Assembly (NCBI GenBank): GCA_023823795.1
Contig: CP085710.1
Span: 3,126,001-3,190,000, forward strand
DNA: 64,000 nucleotides
Source of the DNA: Bacillus sp. F19
GTDB lineage: Bacteria > Bacillota > Bacilli > Bacillales > Bacillaceae
Direction of reading: 5' to 3'
In this document: positions 26,255-34,717 of the stretch, piece by piece
Layout of the letters: the number at the start of each line of letters is the position of its first letter
Numbering within the stretch: the first letter of the stretch is position 1
Translations under genes and position numbers: made by a program
The notes under the pieces: generated by a model
Told to the model about the DNA's origin: nothing
Database searches by the model: none
What the model saw: only the letters and a program-made list of their open reading frames with translations

Positions 26255-27231
26255 AATGAGTTTCTCTCCGCACTAGAAGGGAGATTTTTGGCTAAATGCC
26301 ATGCTCCCCATAAACCGCTCTGTCCGTTAAGTGCAGCCAATTTAAGATCCAGATGACCCCTGTGAATTTTGAACAAGCGTTGATTCATTTCATTTTCTAT
26401 TAATGGAATTAATAGTTTTGACTGATTATTCATAATTCCGCCTCCTAAAATTATGGCGTCAGGGTTGAAAATCTGTATTATATTTGCCAAACCAATACCT
26501 AAATATCGGCAAGTTTGTTGGATGATCGAAAAACAGGCTTGATCTCCCAACCTAACGGCCTCAAAAACCATTTCAGCAGTAACCGAATTCTTACCGGCAA
26601 GTTCTAATAATACTTGAGATTGCTCTTGAATCAATAATTGCTCCCCTTTTTTTGAAATAGATGTTCCAGAAGCCAAAGCTTCTAGACAACCAAAATTCCC
26701 ACAGGAGCATGGTGGTCCGTCTGGTGATACCGTCATATGACCAATTTCGCCCGCAAGATCTTGTTTTCCATAATATAGTTTTTCATCTATAATGATTGCA
26801 CCTCCAATACCTGTACTGACTGTCAAATATATTTGATTCTTATAGCCTTTTCCTGCTCCATAAATCGCTTCTGCAATACCAGCAGCGTTAGCGTCATCAT
26901 CTATGATTATTGGAATATCATTGAGACTTTTTCTTAGTTCTTCCACAATCTTAAAATTGGACCACTTTAAATTTCCTGTGAAATGAATAACTCCATTTTG
27001 TCGATTTAACGGACCCGGAACACTTATACCGACCGAGTTTAATCTTCCATATTTATGGTCCGTTTCAGCTATTAATGAATCGAATTCTTTCATAAGAATA
27101 TCTATCAGCATTTGTGGTGATTCTATAGTTTTAGACATCAACTGACGTGTGCCAATAATTTTTTCATTAGTGGCTATTCCAATTAGGGTTTTAGTTCCTC
27201 CAATATCCACTATTCCATACAAACCACTCAT
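26242..27231 (-). CDS. ROK-family sugar kinase
   Basis: A 329-aa ROK protein. ATP-binding DIGGTKTLIGIA near residue 8, the catalytic Asp region IIDDDANAAGIAEA near residue 109, GTGIGGAIIID, and the ROK zinc motif CSCGNFGCLEALASG near residue 176. No N-terminal helix-turn-helix, so it is a kinase rather than a NagC-type repressor. It probably phosphorylates a hexose or amino sugar released inside the cell. ATG overlaps the permease stop. Confidence 0.9.
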   Translation of the reverse strand: MSGLYGIVDIGGTKTLIGIATNEKIIGTRQLMSKTIESPQMLIDILMKEFDSLIAETDHKYGRLNSVGISVPGPLNRQNGVIHFTGNLKWSNFKIVEELRKSLNDIPIIIDDDANAAGIAEAIYGAGKGYKNQIYLTVSTGIGGAIIIDEKLYYGKQDLAGEIGHMTVSPDGPPCSCGNFGCLEALASGTSISKKGEQLLIQEQSQVLLELAGKNSVTAEMVFEAVRLGDQACFSIIQQTCRYLGIGLANIIQIFNPDAIILGGGIMNNQSKLLIPLIENEMNQRLFKIHRGHLDLKLAALNGQSGLWGAWHLAKNLPSSAERNSLCHF

Positions 27232-28673
27232 TTTATCACCTTTTCTACAATTTTTTCTGAACCATCTGAACTAATAATTTTACTAACATCCTGTACAAGG
27301 TTTTGCGTTTTTCTTTTTAGGACTAATCCTAAAATAAAACCAACTAGGATATAGACCAAAACTAGTATCAATACCAAATTATATGGCCAGGCCGGAAACG
27401 GAAAAATGGAGCCATAGATCGGCAATAACATAACAAGAGCACCAATTATTGGGGCTATACCGTGTGACCACAAGCTAAATTCGTTCCGATGGTTTTTTCT
27501 AATAAACATGATTAATGAAATAGAAGCAAGCACATAAAGAAGTAAAATGGGCAAAGTTGCAAACGATCCCAGCATCCCATACCCAACAGGGTAAGGACCA
27601 AATATAAAGCCCATTAGTAGTACTATTATAGTTGCCAAGATACCAACAGCATTAATTGCATGGACGGGGGTTGCGTATTTCTTATGGGTAATACCCAATT
27701 TGCTAGGAAATACTTTTTCTCTTCCCATAGCATATATTACTCGAACTGCGGCATTGTTTAATGCAAGGCTTATGGCAAAAGCACTCACAATTCCTGCAAT
27801 TGCAACAGCAATTCTTAACCAGTCCCCTATGTAAGTTGCAGCTAAATAATCCATAGCCAGTACTGATTTAGCAAACTCATCCCCATTATGTGAACCAAAT
27901 CCAATTGACATTGCATAGGTTACAATGATATAAAAAATCCCCATACCTACTACTGAACCCCAAATAGCTCTTGGGATATTTTTTTTAGGGTCAGAAGTTT
28001 CTTCCGCCACGGTAGCTACCGACTCAAAACCCATAAAAGTCATCATTGCAAAAATCATTCCAAAAAAGATGCCAGACCAACCGCTTGGGGATCCCTCAGC
28101 TGTCATGACTTCAAAAGTGTGACCGTCAGCTCCTCCCTGAAGGATAATAGCAAATACTACTATTAGGATAATTAGCATTTCCGCACCCACAAAATACAAG
28201 TCAGCTTTCATAGAACTACTAATTCCCCTAGTTGATAAATACCAAATAATCACAATGAAAAATATTGAAAATAAACTCCAATGAATATCGATACCAAAAT
28301 GTTGAGTTATTATCTGCGAACTAAAAAATGATGCCACCAAGATGTTTTGGGGATAAAACACAAAATAACCACTCATTAGCAACCAACCAGATAAGAATCC
28401 CATTGTTTGACCGAGACCAGCAGAATTATAGGCAAAAAAGGATCCAGCGTGCGTTATCCGTTTAGCAAATTGCACAATTGTATTAGCTACAAAAAGCGAA
28501 CCAATTAGAGCGATGAAATATACCAAGGGGACAGATGATCCTGCAGATTGAGCAACTACCTGTGGAACGAACATCATACCCGCTGCAGGTGCCATTATAG
28601 CTATGGACATAGCTATCGCTCCAGATAAACTAATAGCGTTTTTCTTAAGATTATTGGAAATTATTAAAACCAC
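27228..28673 (-). CDS. APC-family permease
   Basis: A 481-aa amino acid/polyamine/organocation permease with about 12 membrane helices. Family landmarks: LSGAIAMSIAIMAPAAGMMFVPQ in helix 1, FMGFESVATVAEETSDPKKNIPRAI in the helix 6 region, and VYAMGREKVFPSKLG. Its start is odd: the only canonical in-frame codon is a GTG that overlaps the GGAGGTGG ribosome site, so a non-canonical ATA/ATT a few codons later is plausible. It is the promoter-proximal gene of the operon, downstream of the palindromic operators. Its cargo in a sugar operon is unclear. Confidence 0.85.
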   Translation of the reverse strand: MVLIISNNLKKNAISLSGAIAMSIAIMAPAAGMMFVPQVVAQSAGSSVPLVYFIALIGSLFVANTIVQFAKRITHAGSFFAYNSAGLGQTMGFLSGWLLMSGYFVFYPQNILVASFFSSQIITQHFGIDIHWSLFSIFFIVIIWYLSTRGISSSMKADLYFVGAEMLIILIVVFAIILQGGADGHTFEVMTAEGSPSGWSGIFFGMIFAMMTFMGFESVATVAEETSDPKKNIPRAIWGSVVGMGIFYIIVTYAMSIGFGSHNGDEFAKSVLAMDYLAATYIGDWLRIAVAIAGIVSAFAISLALNNAAVRVIYAMGREKVFPSKLGITHKKYATPVHAINAVGILATIIVLLMGFIFGPYPVGYGMLGSFATLPILLLYVLASISLIMFIRKNHRNEFSLWSHGIAPIIGALVMLLPIYGSIFPFPAWPYNLVLILVLVYILVGFILGLVLKRKTQNLVQDVSKIISSDGSEKIVEKVIK

Positions 28674-28692
28674 CTCCAGAAAAAATATTTAT

Positions 28693-28720
28693 ACCAATTT
28701 TAAATTGGTATTAACCAATT
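28693..28720. promoter_or_regulatory. GntR operator at the PTS operon promoter
   Basis: AATTGGT and ACCAATT arms four bases apart (28703-28720), overlapped by a second perfect palindrome of ACCAATTT and AAATTGGT arms (28693-28709). It lies just upstream of the permease gene. The first has the same spacing as the dyad at 29590, so both are likely sites of the adjacent GntR protein. The motif resembles NagR/DasR-type boxes. Confidence 0.78.
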
Positions 28721-28770
28721 TACATAAATTTTATATTTGTCTGATATTTTTGTCAATTTAATTTTTAAAA

Positions 28771-28797
28771 AATACGGATCCCTTATTTTGGATCCGT
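28771..28797 (-). terminator. Terminator of the GntR gene
   Basis: On the minus strand ACGGATCC and GGATCCGT arms around AAAATAAG, then ATTTTTTAAAAATT. It separates the regulator from the operon downstream. Confidence 0.8.
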
Positions 28798-28806
28798 AGT
28801 CATAGT

Positions 28807-29520
28807 CTAGCTATAAATTTCAGTATCTATTTCATATCTGTCTCCCCTATATACTGAATGAGCAACCTCGAAAATTTCGTTATTTTGATCAAAGGTTATC
28901 TGTTTAAAATGAAAGACGGGTACAGAGTAGTTTATTTCAAGTAATTCTGATTCCTGAGGAGTCGGCATTCTTACCTCGATTTTTTGTTGAGCCTTTGTAA
29001 TCTTTATACTGTATTCATCCTCTAAGATTCGATATAGCGATTCGTTCTCGAAGTTTCTACTTTCAAGATTATTAAACTTTTCAATCGGCAGCATTATTGT
29101 TTCAATTGCTAAAGGATACAGATCTGCCAATCTTAAACGCTTCAGCATAAGAAGTTTTCCCTCAGATTTTAAATCAGCAATCATGTTTGCAGGAGGTTCT
29201 ACAATTATTGTTTTCTCTAGAACCTTGGATCCGGGCAACAGCCCTCGCGCGCGCATGTCTTCACTAAAGCTCTTTAAACGCCTACCTTGTGGAATTTTAA
29301 GTTCAGCTACATATGTCCCGCTGCCGTGTCGTCTTATGAGAATATATTCATTGACCAATTCTGAAATAGCTTGCCTCACCGTCATACGACTCATTTCGAA
29401 TAATTCTGCAAGTTCTCTTTCAGGTGGTAACACATCACCCGGTTTCAACTCCCCTCTTTCAATTTTTTGTATAATTTCCTTTTTCAGTTGTTTATATAAA
29501 GGGGTTTTTTTATTGTTCAT
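28807..29520 (-). CDS. GntR/HutC-family repressor with UTRA domain
   Basis: A 237-aa transcription regulator. N-terminal winged helix: LYKQLKKEIIQKIERGELKPGD, LPPERELAELFEMSRMTVRQAI, RRHGSGTYVAE. The C-terminal UTRA effector domain begins about residue 90 (LKSFSEDMRARGLLPGSKVLE) and ends VYRGDRYEIDTEIY. This is the YvoA/NagR/DasR type that senses phosphorylated amino sugars. Paired operators sit at the promoter downstream (28693) and in the divergent promoter (29590). It probably represses both operons until the imported sugar phosphate binds. Confidence 0.9.
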   Translation of the reverse strand: MNNKKTPLYKQLKKEIIQKIERGELKPGDVLPPERELAELFEMSRMTVRQAISELVNEYILIRRHGSGTYVAELKIPQGRRLKSFSEDMRARGLLPGSKVLEKTIIVEPPANMIADLKSEGKLLMLKRLRLADLYPLAIETIMLPIEKFNNLESRNFENESLYRILEDEYSIKITKAQQKIEVRMPTPQESELLEINYSVPVFHFKQITFDQNNEIFEVAHSVYRGDRYEIDTEIYS

Positions 29521-29589
29521 TTTTCACATTCCTTTTATTTAAGATTATTCTATTGACATTATAAACATATTTTTATAATAATTAAAGAG

Positions 29590-29607
29590 AATTGGTATAT
29601 ATCAATT
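29590..29607. promoter_or_regulatory. GntR operator in the divergent promoter
   Basis: AATTGGTATATATCAATT, 18 bp, matching the dyad at 28703-28720 (AATTGGTATTAACCAATT) in length and 14 positions. It lies between the divergent regulator and nucleotidyltransferase-like genes, so both may be controlled. The rest of 29608-29749 has an orphan AAAGGAGG but no open frame. Confidence 0.78.
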
Positions 29608-29749
29608 TACAAAGGAGGTATAAAATTCGAATTATGGTGTAAATCTTTATGGATATAATCCATTAGATTTAAACAACTTAAAGGACGTAATGCATTACTT
29701 TTTAGGGTTTAATTAAATCTTGACTAAATAAATATACGGAGTGATTGAT

Positions 29750-31141
29750 GTGAAAACAGCTATTATATTGGCTGCAGGTAAAGGAAAAAAAATGTGGCCA
29801 TATAATGATTATTGGCCTAAGACAGCTTTACCGGTAGCTAACCAAGGAAATATCGTTCATCTCGTAAACCATCTTAAGAACTTGTCTTTTGACCGAATTA
29901 TTATTGTGACTAGTTATCTAGGACGCAGAATTAAATCTCTTGTTTACGATATTGAAGGAGTTGAAACTATTGAACTCTCGGTAACTGAGGGGACTGCAGA
30001 TAGTTTGGAAAAAGTAGTGTCCCTCGTTAACGACGAAAACTTGTTGATCATGTATGGAGATATATTTATTACTCTAGAGAGATTAACTAGTTTTGTTGAT
30101 GCCTATCAAAAAGAACTTAATACTGTAGATACACTCATTTTATCTAAACCTATAACAAATGAATTTGCGCCTGATTGGTTTGGAATTTCCAAAGGGACCG
30201 GAAACAGCGTTCAGAATATTTATGGTCACCCTCGTCCTCATTATGTACAAGAGCGAATCATGGGCGTCTTTGCTTTAAGTACAAAAGTGCTGAAGAGAAT
30301 GTTGCACCATAACCCAGGTTTCATGAAAAATGTACCGACAGGAGTTATGCCACAACACGAGATGGAATTTGAGCAAAGTCTACAATGGTTAGTGGAAGAA
30401 GGATATACGGTTTCATCCTATCCTGTCACAGATGGAGTAATTGATATAGATAAGCCTTGGCACCTAATGCAAGCTAATCAGCTGGCACTATCGGTTATGA
30501 CAAATGAACTTCAACATAATGATATTCCTGAGACTTGTAATATCCATCCGACAGCTGATATTCAAGGATGTATAAAGCTTGGAGAACATGTGGAAATAGG
30601 AAAATATGTAACGATAAAAGGAAATGCGATTATTGGAGATCATACAAAAATTGAAAATAGTGTAACTATAGAAGGAAACGTAGTAATAGGTTCTCATTGT
30701 CGCATAGAAAACTTTTGCAGGATAGGTCCTGATAGCGTCATTGGGAGTAAAAATCGCATTGGACATTGTGCAGAATTTAGAGGTATTACCTTTGATAACG
30801 TCAGTTTTATACATTTTGGTGAAGTGTTCGGAATCATAGGTGAATCAACAGATATCGCTGCTGGAGTCACAGTAGGTATTACTCGTTTTGATGATCTGCC
30901 TCAAACTCAAAAGGTGAATGGTAGAAGAGAAATTCCTGAGGAATTTGGAAACGCTGTTTATTTTGGCGACTTTACTCGGACCGGTATTTTGAGTCTATAT
31001 ATGCCCGGAACTAAAGTAGGCAGTAATTGCGTTATCGGATCAGGTGTTGCAGTGGAGAAAGATATACCATCCAAGACGTTATTGTATGCCCAACAAACTC
31101 TAATTGAAAAAGGATGGGACATTCATCGTTATGGATGGTAA
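29750..31141 (+). CDS. Sugar-1-phosphate nucleotidyltransferase-like with beta-helix
   Basis: A GlmU-like two-domain protein of about 463 aa. N-terminal nucleotidyltransferase: TAIILAAGKGKKMWPYNDYWPKTALPVAN (the pyrophosphorylase signature in variant form), MYGDIFITLE, then a left-handed beta-helix from about residue 255 with hexapeptide repeats (GCIKLGEHVEIGKYVTIKGN, NAIIGDHTKIENSVTIEG). The GTG at 29750 is preferred because GGAG lies eight bases upstream. It starts the divergent operon. Activating a sugar 1-phosphate to an NDP-sugar is inferred; substrate unknown. Confidence 0.85.
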   Translation: MKTAIILAAGKGKKMWPYNDYWPKTALPVANQGNIVHLVNHLKNLSFDRIIIVTSYLGRRIKSLVYDIEGVETIELSVTEGTADSLEKVVSLVNDENLLIMYGDIFITLERLTSFVDAYQKELNTVDTLILSKPITNEFAPDWFGISKGTGNSVQNIYGHPRPHYVQERIMGVFALSTKVLKRMLHHNPGFMKNVPTGVMPQHEMEFEQSLQWLVEEGYTVSSYPVTDGVIDIDKPWHLMQANQLALSVMTNELQHNDIPETCNIHPTADIQGCIKLGEHVEIGKYVTIKGNAIIGDHTKIENSVTIEGNVVIGSHCRIENFCRIGPDSVIGSKNRIGHCAEFRGITFDNVSFIHFGEVFGIIGESTDIAAGVTVGITRFDDLPQTQKVNGRREIPEEFGNAVYFGDFTRTGILSLYMPGTKVGSNCVIGSGVAVEKDIPSKTLLYAQQTLIEKGWDIHRYGW

Positions 31142-31200
31142 AGCTTAAAAGCTATCGTAGTAATAAATTCAAAATAAAAACTTTTAATGGAGGAAGAACA

Positions 31201-31929
31201 ATGGGATCATTATTTGCGGATTATAGTAAATTCTTTAACAATATTTTAATGGAAGTTCAAGAAACACAAGAAGAAGCCATTATAGAAGGTGCTAACCTCA
31301 TCTCAAAAGCTGTTAAGTTGGGTGGAAGATTCTATGTATTCGGTTCTGGACACTCCCATATGATTGCCGAAGAGATTTATAATCGTGCAGGTGGACTTGC
31401 CTTAGTCACAGCTATTTTACCTCCAGAGCTAATGTTGCATGAACGCCCAAATAAAAGCACCTATCTTGAAAGAATCGAAGGACTTGCGAAGTCGTACTTA
31501 AATTTACATGAAGTATCAGACAAAGATGTAATTATGATTGTATCAAATTCAGGAAGAAATATTGTACCCGTTGAAATGGCTATAGAGGCAAGGAAAAAGG
31601 GAGCAAAGGTCATTGCTATGACGAGCATTAAACATTCTCAAAGTGTAACTTCAAGACACCAGAGCGGAAAAAAACTATATGAACTTGCTGATGTAGTACT
31701 CGATAATGGCGCTGTTATCGGTGATGCTGGTTTCCGGATCTCAAACTCTGACATTTATTCTGGAGCTACTTCAGATGCCGTTGGATGCTTCCTTGCTCAA
31801 GCTCTCATCGTTGAATCTCTACAACTTTTAATAGAAGCTGGTTTTACCCCTCCAGTATTTAAGAGTTCAAATGTGGATGGGGCTGATCAATTTAATGATG
31901 AGATATTTTCAAATTATGTGAAATGGTAG
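31201..31929 (+). CDS. SIS-domain protein (UPF0309 type)
   Basis: A 242-aa sugar isomerase-domain protein. SIS fold with RFYVFGSGHSHMIAEEIYNRAGG near residues 38-60 and DVIMIVSNSGRNIVPVEMAIEARKKGAKVIAMTS near 100-133. The UPF0309 family has unknown substrate but binds phosphosugars. GGAGG lies before ATG 31201, so the longer frame from 31114 is not used. It is the second gene of the divergent operon and ends at a strong terminator. Isomerisation or deamination of the imported amino sugar phosphate is inferred. Confidence 0.87.
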   Translation: MGSLFADYSKFFNNILMEVQETQEEAIIEGANLISKAVKLGGRFYVFGSGHSHMIAEEIYNRAGGLALVTAILPPELMLHERPNKSTYLERIEGLAKSYLNLHEVSDKDVIMIVSNSGRNIVPVEMAIEARKKGAKVIAMTSIKHSQSVTSRHQSGKKLYELADVVLDNGAVIGDAGFRISNSDIYSGATSDAVGCFLAQALIVESLQLLIEAGFTPPVFKSSNVDGADQFNDEIFSNYVKW

Positions 31930-31954
31930 GTAATCCATAATTTGTGTTTCTTTA

Positions 31955-32396
31955 TTACGCTATTAAAAATAAACCAAGAAAAGGAAGAGAGTGCCAAAAG
32001 TCTGACTTTTGGGCACTCTTATTACTTTTCCCTCTCATTACAGCAAGCCAAAAATCCCAAAGCTTGAAGTCTTTTGAATCCTTTCTGAAAAGATCGAAAC
32101 CAGCTTCCGATATATCTTTATAGTCATTATTCTCAATCAGATTTAAAGCCTCTTCAATGTTAAAAAATCCAACTTCTAAACTTTCTGAACTTGTTTGTAG
32201 TTCCCCACTTACAGGTATACCTAACCACCACATATTACAGATATTTTTTCTGAATTACTGCATCTTTAATTGCCTCTTTGGTTTCTACAATACCATCAGG
32301 CAATTCCCAACCTCTTCTGGGCTCCTTCTTTAACAATATTCTATTCTGGTTATCGATAACGACCGCACCTGATGTAATTGTGAATTTATTTATCAT
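31955..32396 (-). pseudogene. NUDIX hydrolase pseudogene
   Basis: An ATG at 32396 with AAAGGTG upstream opens MINKFTITSGAVVIDNQNRI and GWELPDGIVETKEAIKDAV, a NUDIX N-terminus in which the first Gly of the box reads Asp and the REUxEE part is missing. After a stop, a second frame gives WWLGIPVSGELQTSSESLEVGFFNIEEALNLI and WDFWLAVMRGK, the C-terminal half. The frame then runs through the terminator, so the true stop has also been lost. It is a decayed hydrolase. Confidence 0.78.
31988..32019. terminator. Bidirectional terminator
   Basis: GAGTGCC, AAAGT and ACTTT, GGCACTC arms around CTG, then TTATTACTTTT. It ends the SIS gene transcript and lies inside the read-through frame of the NUDIX pseudogene. 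Confidence 0.85.
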
Positions 32397-32780
32397 ATAA
32401 TCATCACCTTTATAATTAAGATATCTCTATTTTAACTTTCCATATGTTTATTCTTCTTTTACAAAACCAATTCTTTCTTAAAAAAACTGCCAAGAAAGCA
32501 CAATAAGCCTTATTTCATTGAATGGCTCTTCGGAATATACTGAAGTTTTTTACAACAACATCATAAATAAGAAATCAAATTACTGTAACAAAAACGACCG
32601 TTTATGGGCATTACCATTACTTAATCAACAAATAGTCTATTAATGCTAATTTACAGTACCAAAACTCATTCCCTAAAACAAGGTAACATTTTTACTATTG
32701 AACATCGTTTTTGGTACTACATTTAGGAAGCAGATAACAAATATCCAGAGTAAGATATACATTTTATGTAAAACATCTGA

Positions 32781-32811
32781 CGGACTACAGCAGCAACCCT
32801 GTGACTAGGCC
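32781..32811. repeat. 31-bp motif shared with 21291-21321
   Basis: CGGACTACAGCAGCAACC then CTGTGACTAGGCC. It lies exactly at the break point of the Tn3 transposase fragment, where the coding match stops. See 21291. The gap 32397-32780 is otherwise AT-rich without genes. Confidence 0.6.
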
Positions 32812-33300
32812 TGGTAGAATGACTTTCCACTTACGCAATATCTGGATTGCAGTTTGGATAAGGTGTGTAGGGTTTCCATTAGCCATAGCATCATCGAACA
32901 GAAGTCTAGCAAGTTGGCGATATTCTGAAGTTGTAAATGTTCGATATCCATACTCTTTACGGATTTCTACCAAATGTTCATATTTTGTAGCTTCTCGTTT
33001 TGAGTACTTTAGAAACTCATTTGGATTCACTTTAATTTGCTTGGCAATATAAGAAATGGCTGTTGAAGGAACTTCATCCATATCAGATAAGGTCCATCCT
33101 GAAAATCGGATAATGCAGAGTTGTACTGCAAAGCCCAAACGATTATAGTCTCTTCTATGGCGAAGAGTGACATCCAAATCATGTTGACTAAGCGTGAAGT
33201 ATGTACCTAATGTCCATTCATCCAATTCATTAGGAATCGACATATACGTTTTACGTTCCTCTGAAGTTAGTAATTCTCTTACTCGGGCATATATAATATA
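32785..33300 (-). pseudogene. tnpA: Tn3-family transposase, second N-terminal fragment
   Basis: Minus-strand reading gives RVRELLTSEERKTYMSIPNE and then HRRDYNRLGFAVQLCIIRFSGW, KYSKREATKYEHLVEIRKEYGY and RKWKVILPG, homologous to residues 6-170 of the fragment at 9081 but clearly divergent, so it comes from another Tn3 relative. Homology stops at about 32811, where the 31-bp motif begins; the last residues (LVTGLLL) are not transposase. The usual N-terminus also lacks a proper start codon. Confidence 0.83.
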
Positions 33301-33484
33301 AGAACTCCTTTCTTGAGGAAAATGGTTCTTGCGAATGATACATAACTATCTTTTGTATCATTCGGAATAAAGCGATAACCCTTGATAAATCAGAGTTTCC
33401 AAGGACTATTTTAAATCTCTTACTTTTTTTAGCATTTGAATCATACATAATATATAATATTATACATTAAGGATCATAGTTTTG

Positions 33485-34051
33485 GAGGGTTCATTTGGGA
33501 ATATGTTCAACCCATTCGGAATAGGAAACAAATAGATGCTATTAAGAAAATTCTAAAGGCTACTAATATAAGAGACTATTGTCTTTTTAATGTAGGAATT
33601 AATTCAGGACTTCGAATCAGCGATTTGCTTCAACTAAGAATTGTTGATGTAATCGACGAAAAGGGTAAGATTAAGGATCGAATTTCACTTCGGGAAGTAA
33701 AAACAGGAAAAACCAAAGATTTTCCCATTGGGGATACGTCAAAAAAAGCAATTAAGGAGTACTTGATGACAAGAAATTGTGATGAGAACGAACCTTTATT
33801 TCGCTCCAGAAAAGGGAAAGAAGCATTAAAGCGACTCGAATTATTAATGAAGCAGCAAGAGCAGTAGGAATTAAAGAGAGAATTGGGACTCATACATTAC
33901 GAAAAACTTTTGGCTACCACGCTTATCAATCTGGAGTTGACCTCTCAATTCTTCAAAAGTTGTTTAACCATTCAGCACCAAGCGTTACGCTAGCCTATAT
34001 TGGTATGACACAAGATGATCTCGATAACGTGTATTTAAATTTAAATTTATA
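33485..34051 (+). pseudogene. Tyrosine recombinase with frameshift
   Basis: An integrase-type recombinase of about 185 aa without a separate N-terminal arm-binding domain. It reads EYVQPIRNRKQIDAIKKIL, YCLFNVGINSGLRISDLLQL (first catalytic Arg), then shifts frame by one base around 33828 into RIINEAARAVGIKERIGTHTLRKTFGYHAY (HxxR) and LFNHSAPSVTLAYIGMT (catalytic His and Tyr). GGAGGG precedes a likely ATT or other weak start. All catalytic residues survive, so only the frameshift inactivates it. This is the compact XerD-like type seen in Gram-positive mobile elements. Confidence 0.85.
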
Positions 34052-34193
34052 AAATTTGACTCTTTATAAATAAGCAATTATACAAATTATCAATTTAATG
34101 GTAAATATTACTTAATTTTCAAAATTCCTTATAATATAGAAGGGAATTATTTACTTTTGGGAGAAGTATATAAAAAGGACAGGAGGTATTGCA

Positions 34194-34649
34194 ATGAAGA
34201 TGAAGAAATCATTAATTTCAACAACATTAGGATTATCGATTTTATGTTTTGGTACGGGAGCAAGTGCTGCAGAGAATGATGCTTTGGTGGACTCCGATGT
34301 AACACAATCTATAAAACAAGCAGAAAATCCAAATTTAATTGGCACCATGGCCGCGCCAACGAATTCATCTAGAACAGATACATATAGCCCTTTTTTGGGG
34401 GGAACATATGCAGTATCTAAATCTTCTTCAACAGCAACTGAGGATTATATTTACGCAAGAGCTAGAACATTCAATGGTGATGGAGCTTTAATTAATTCAA
34501 AATCAGCAAGCGCAAATAAAACGACTTATATTTGTGCAAGAGCTGACAACGGGACAATATACTTTGGAAATGACTGGGCACTTGGAAACCACACATACAA
34601 GCTTAGTGGATATAAAGATGTTGTTCATGAAACTAAAGCATATTGGTAA
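34194..34649 (+). CDS. Small secreted protein, 151 aa
   Basis: An exported protein with signal peptide MKMKKSLISTTLGLSILCFG and cleavage after ASA (about residue 25). The mature part opens acidic, then has a compact domain of about 90 residues: GGTYAVSKSSSTATEDYIYARARTF, YICARADNGTIYFGNDWALGNHTYKLSG, ending VVHETKAYW. The balance of short strands with Tyr, Gly and Asn resembles small secreted beta-sandwich proteins; a lactococcin-972-like bacteriocin was considered but not confirmed. A terminator separates it from the gene below. Ribosome site GGACAGGAGG. Confidence 0.7.
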   Translation: MKMKKSLISTTLGLSILCFGTGASAAENDALVDSDVTQSIKQAENPNLIGTMAAPTNSSRTDTYSPFLGGTYAVSKSSSTATEDYIYARARTFNGDGALINSKSASANKTTYICARADNGTIYFGNDWALGNHTYKLSGYKDVVHETKAYW

Positions 34650-34664
34650 ATAAAAAGAAGATAA

Positions 34665-34697
34665 AAGAGATATGCTCATCGCATATCTCTTTTATTT
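34665..34697 (+). terminator. Terminator between the secreted-protein pair
   Basis: AAAGAGATATGC and GCATATCTCTTT arms around TCATC, then TATTT. It allows the upstream secreted protein to be made in excess over the downstream gene. Confidence 0.85.
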
Positions 34698-34717
34698 CAC
34701 AAGGAGAAGGAAGTTCA

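Noticed and set aside
29608-29720. Small ORF after AAAGGAGG upstream of the nucleotidyltransferase-like gene
   Set aside because: The protein-like frame (NYGVNLYGYNPLDLNNLKDV) has no start codon near the ribosome site; the ATG there is followed by a stop after two codons.
34194-34649. Lactococcin-972-type bacteriocin
   Set aside because: General size and export signal fit, but the conserved Trp/His pattern of that family could not be seen.
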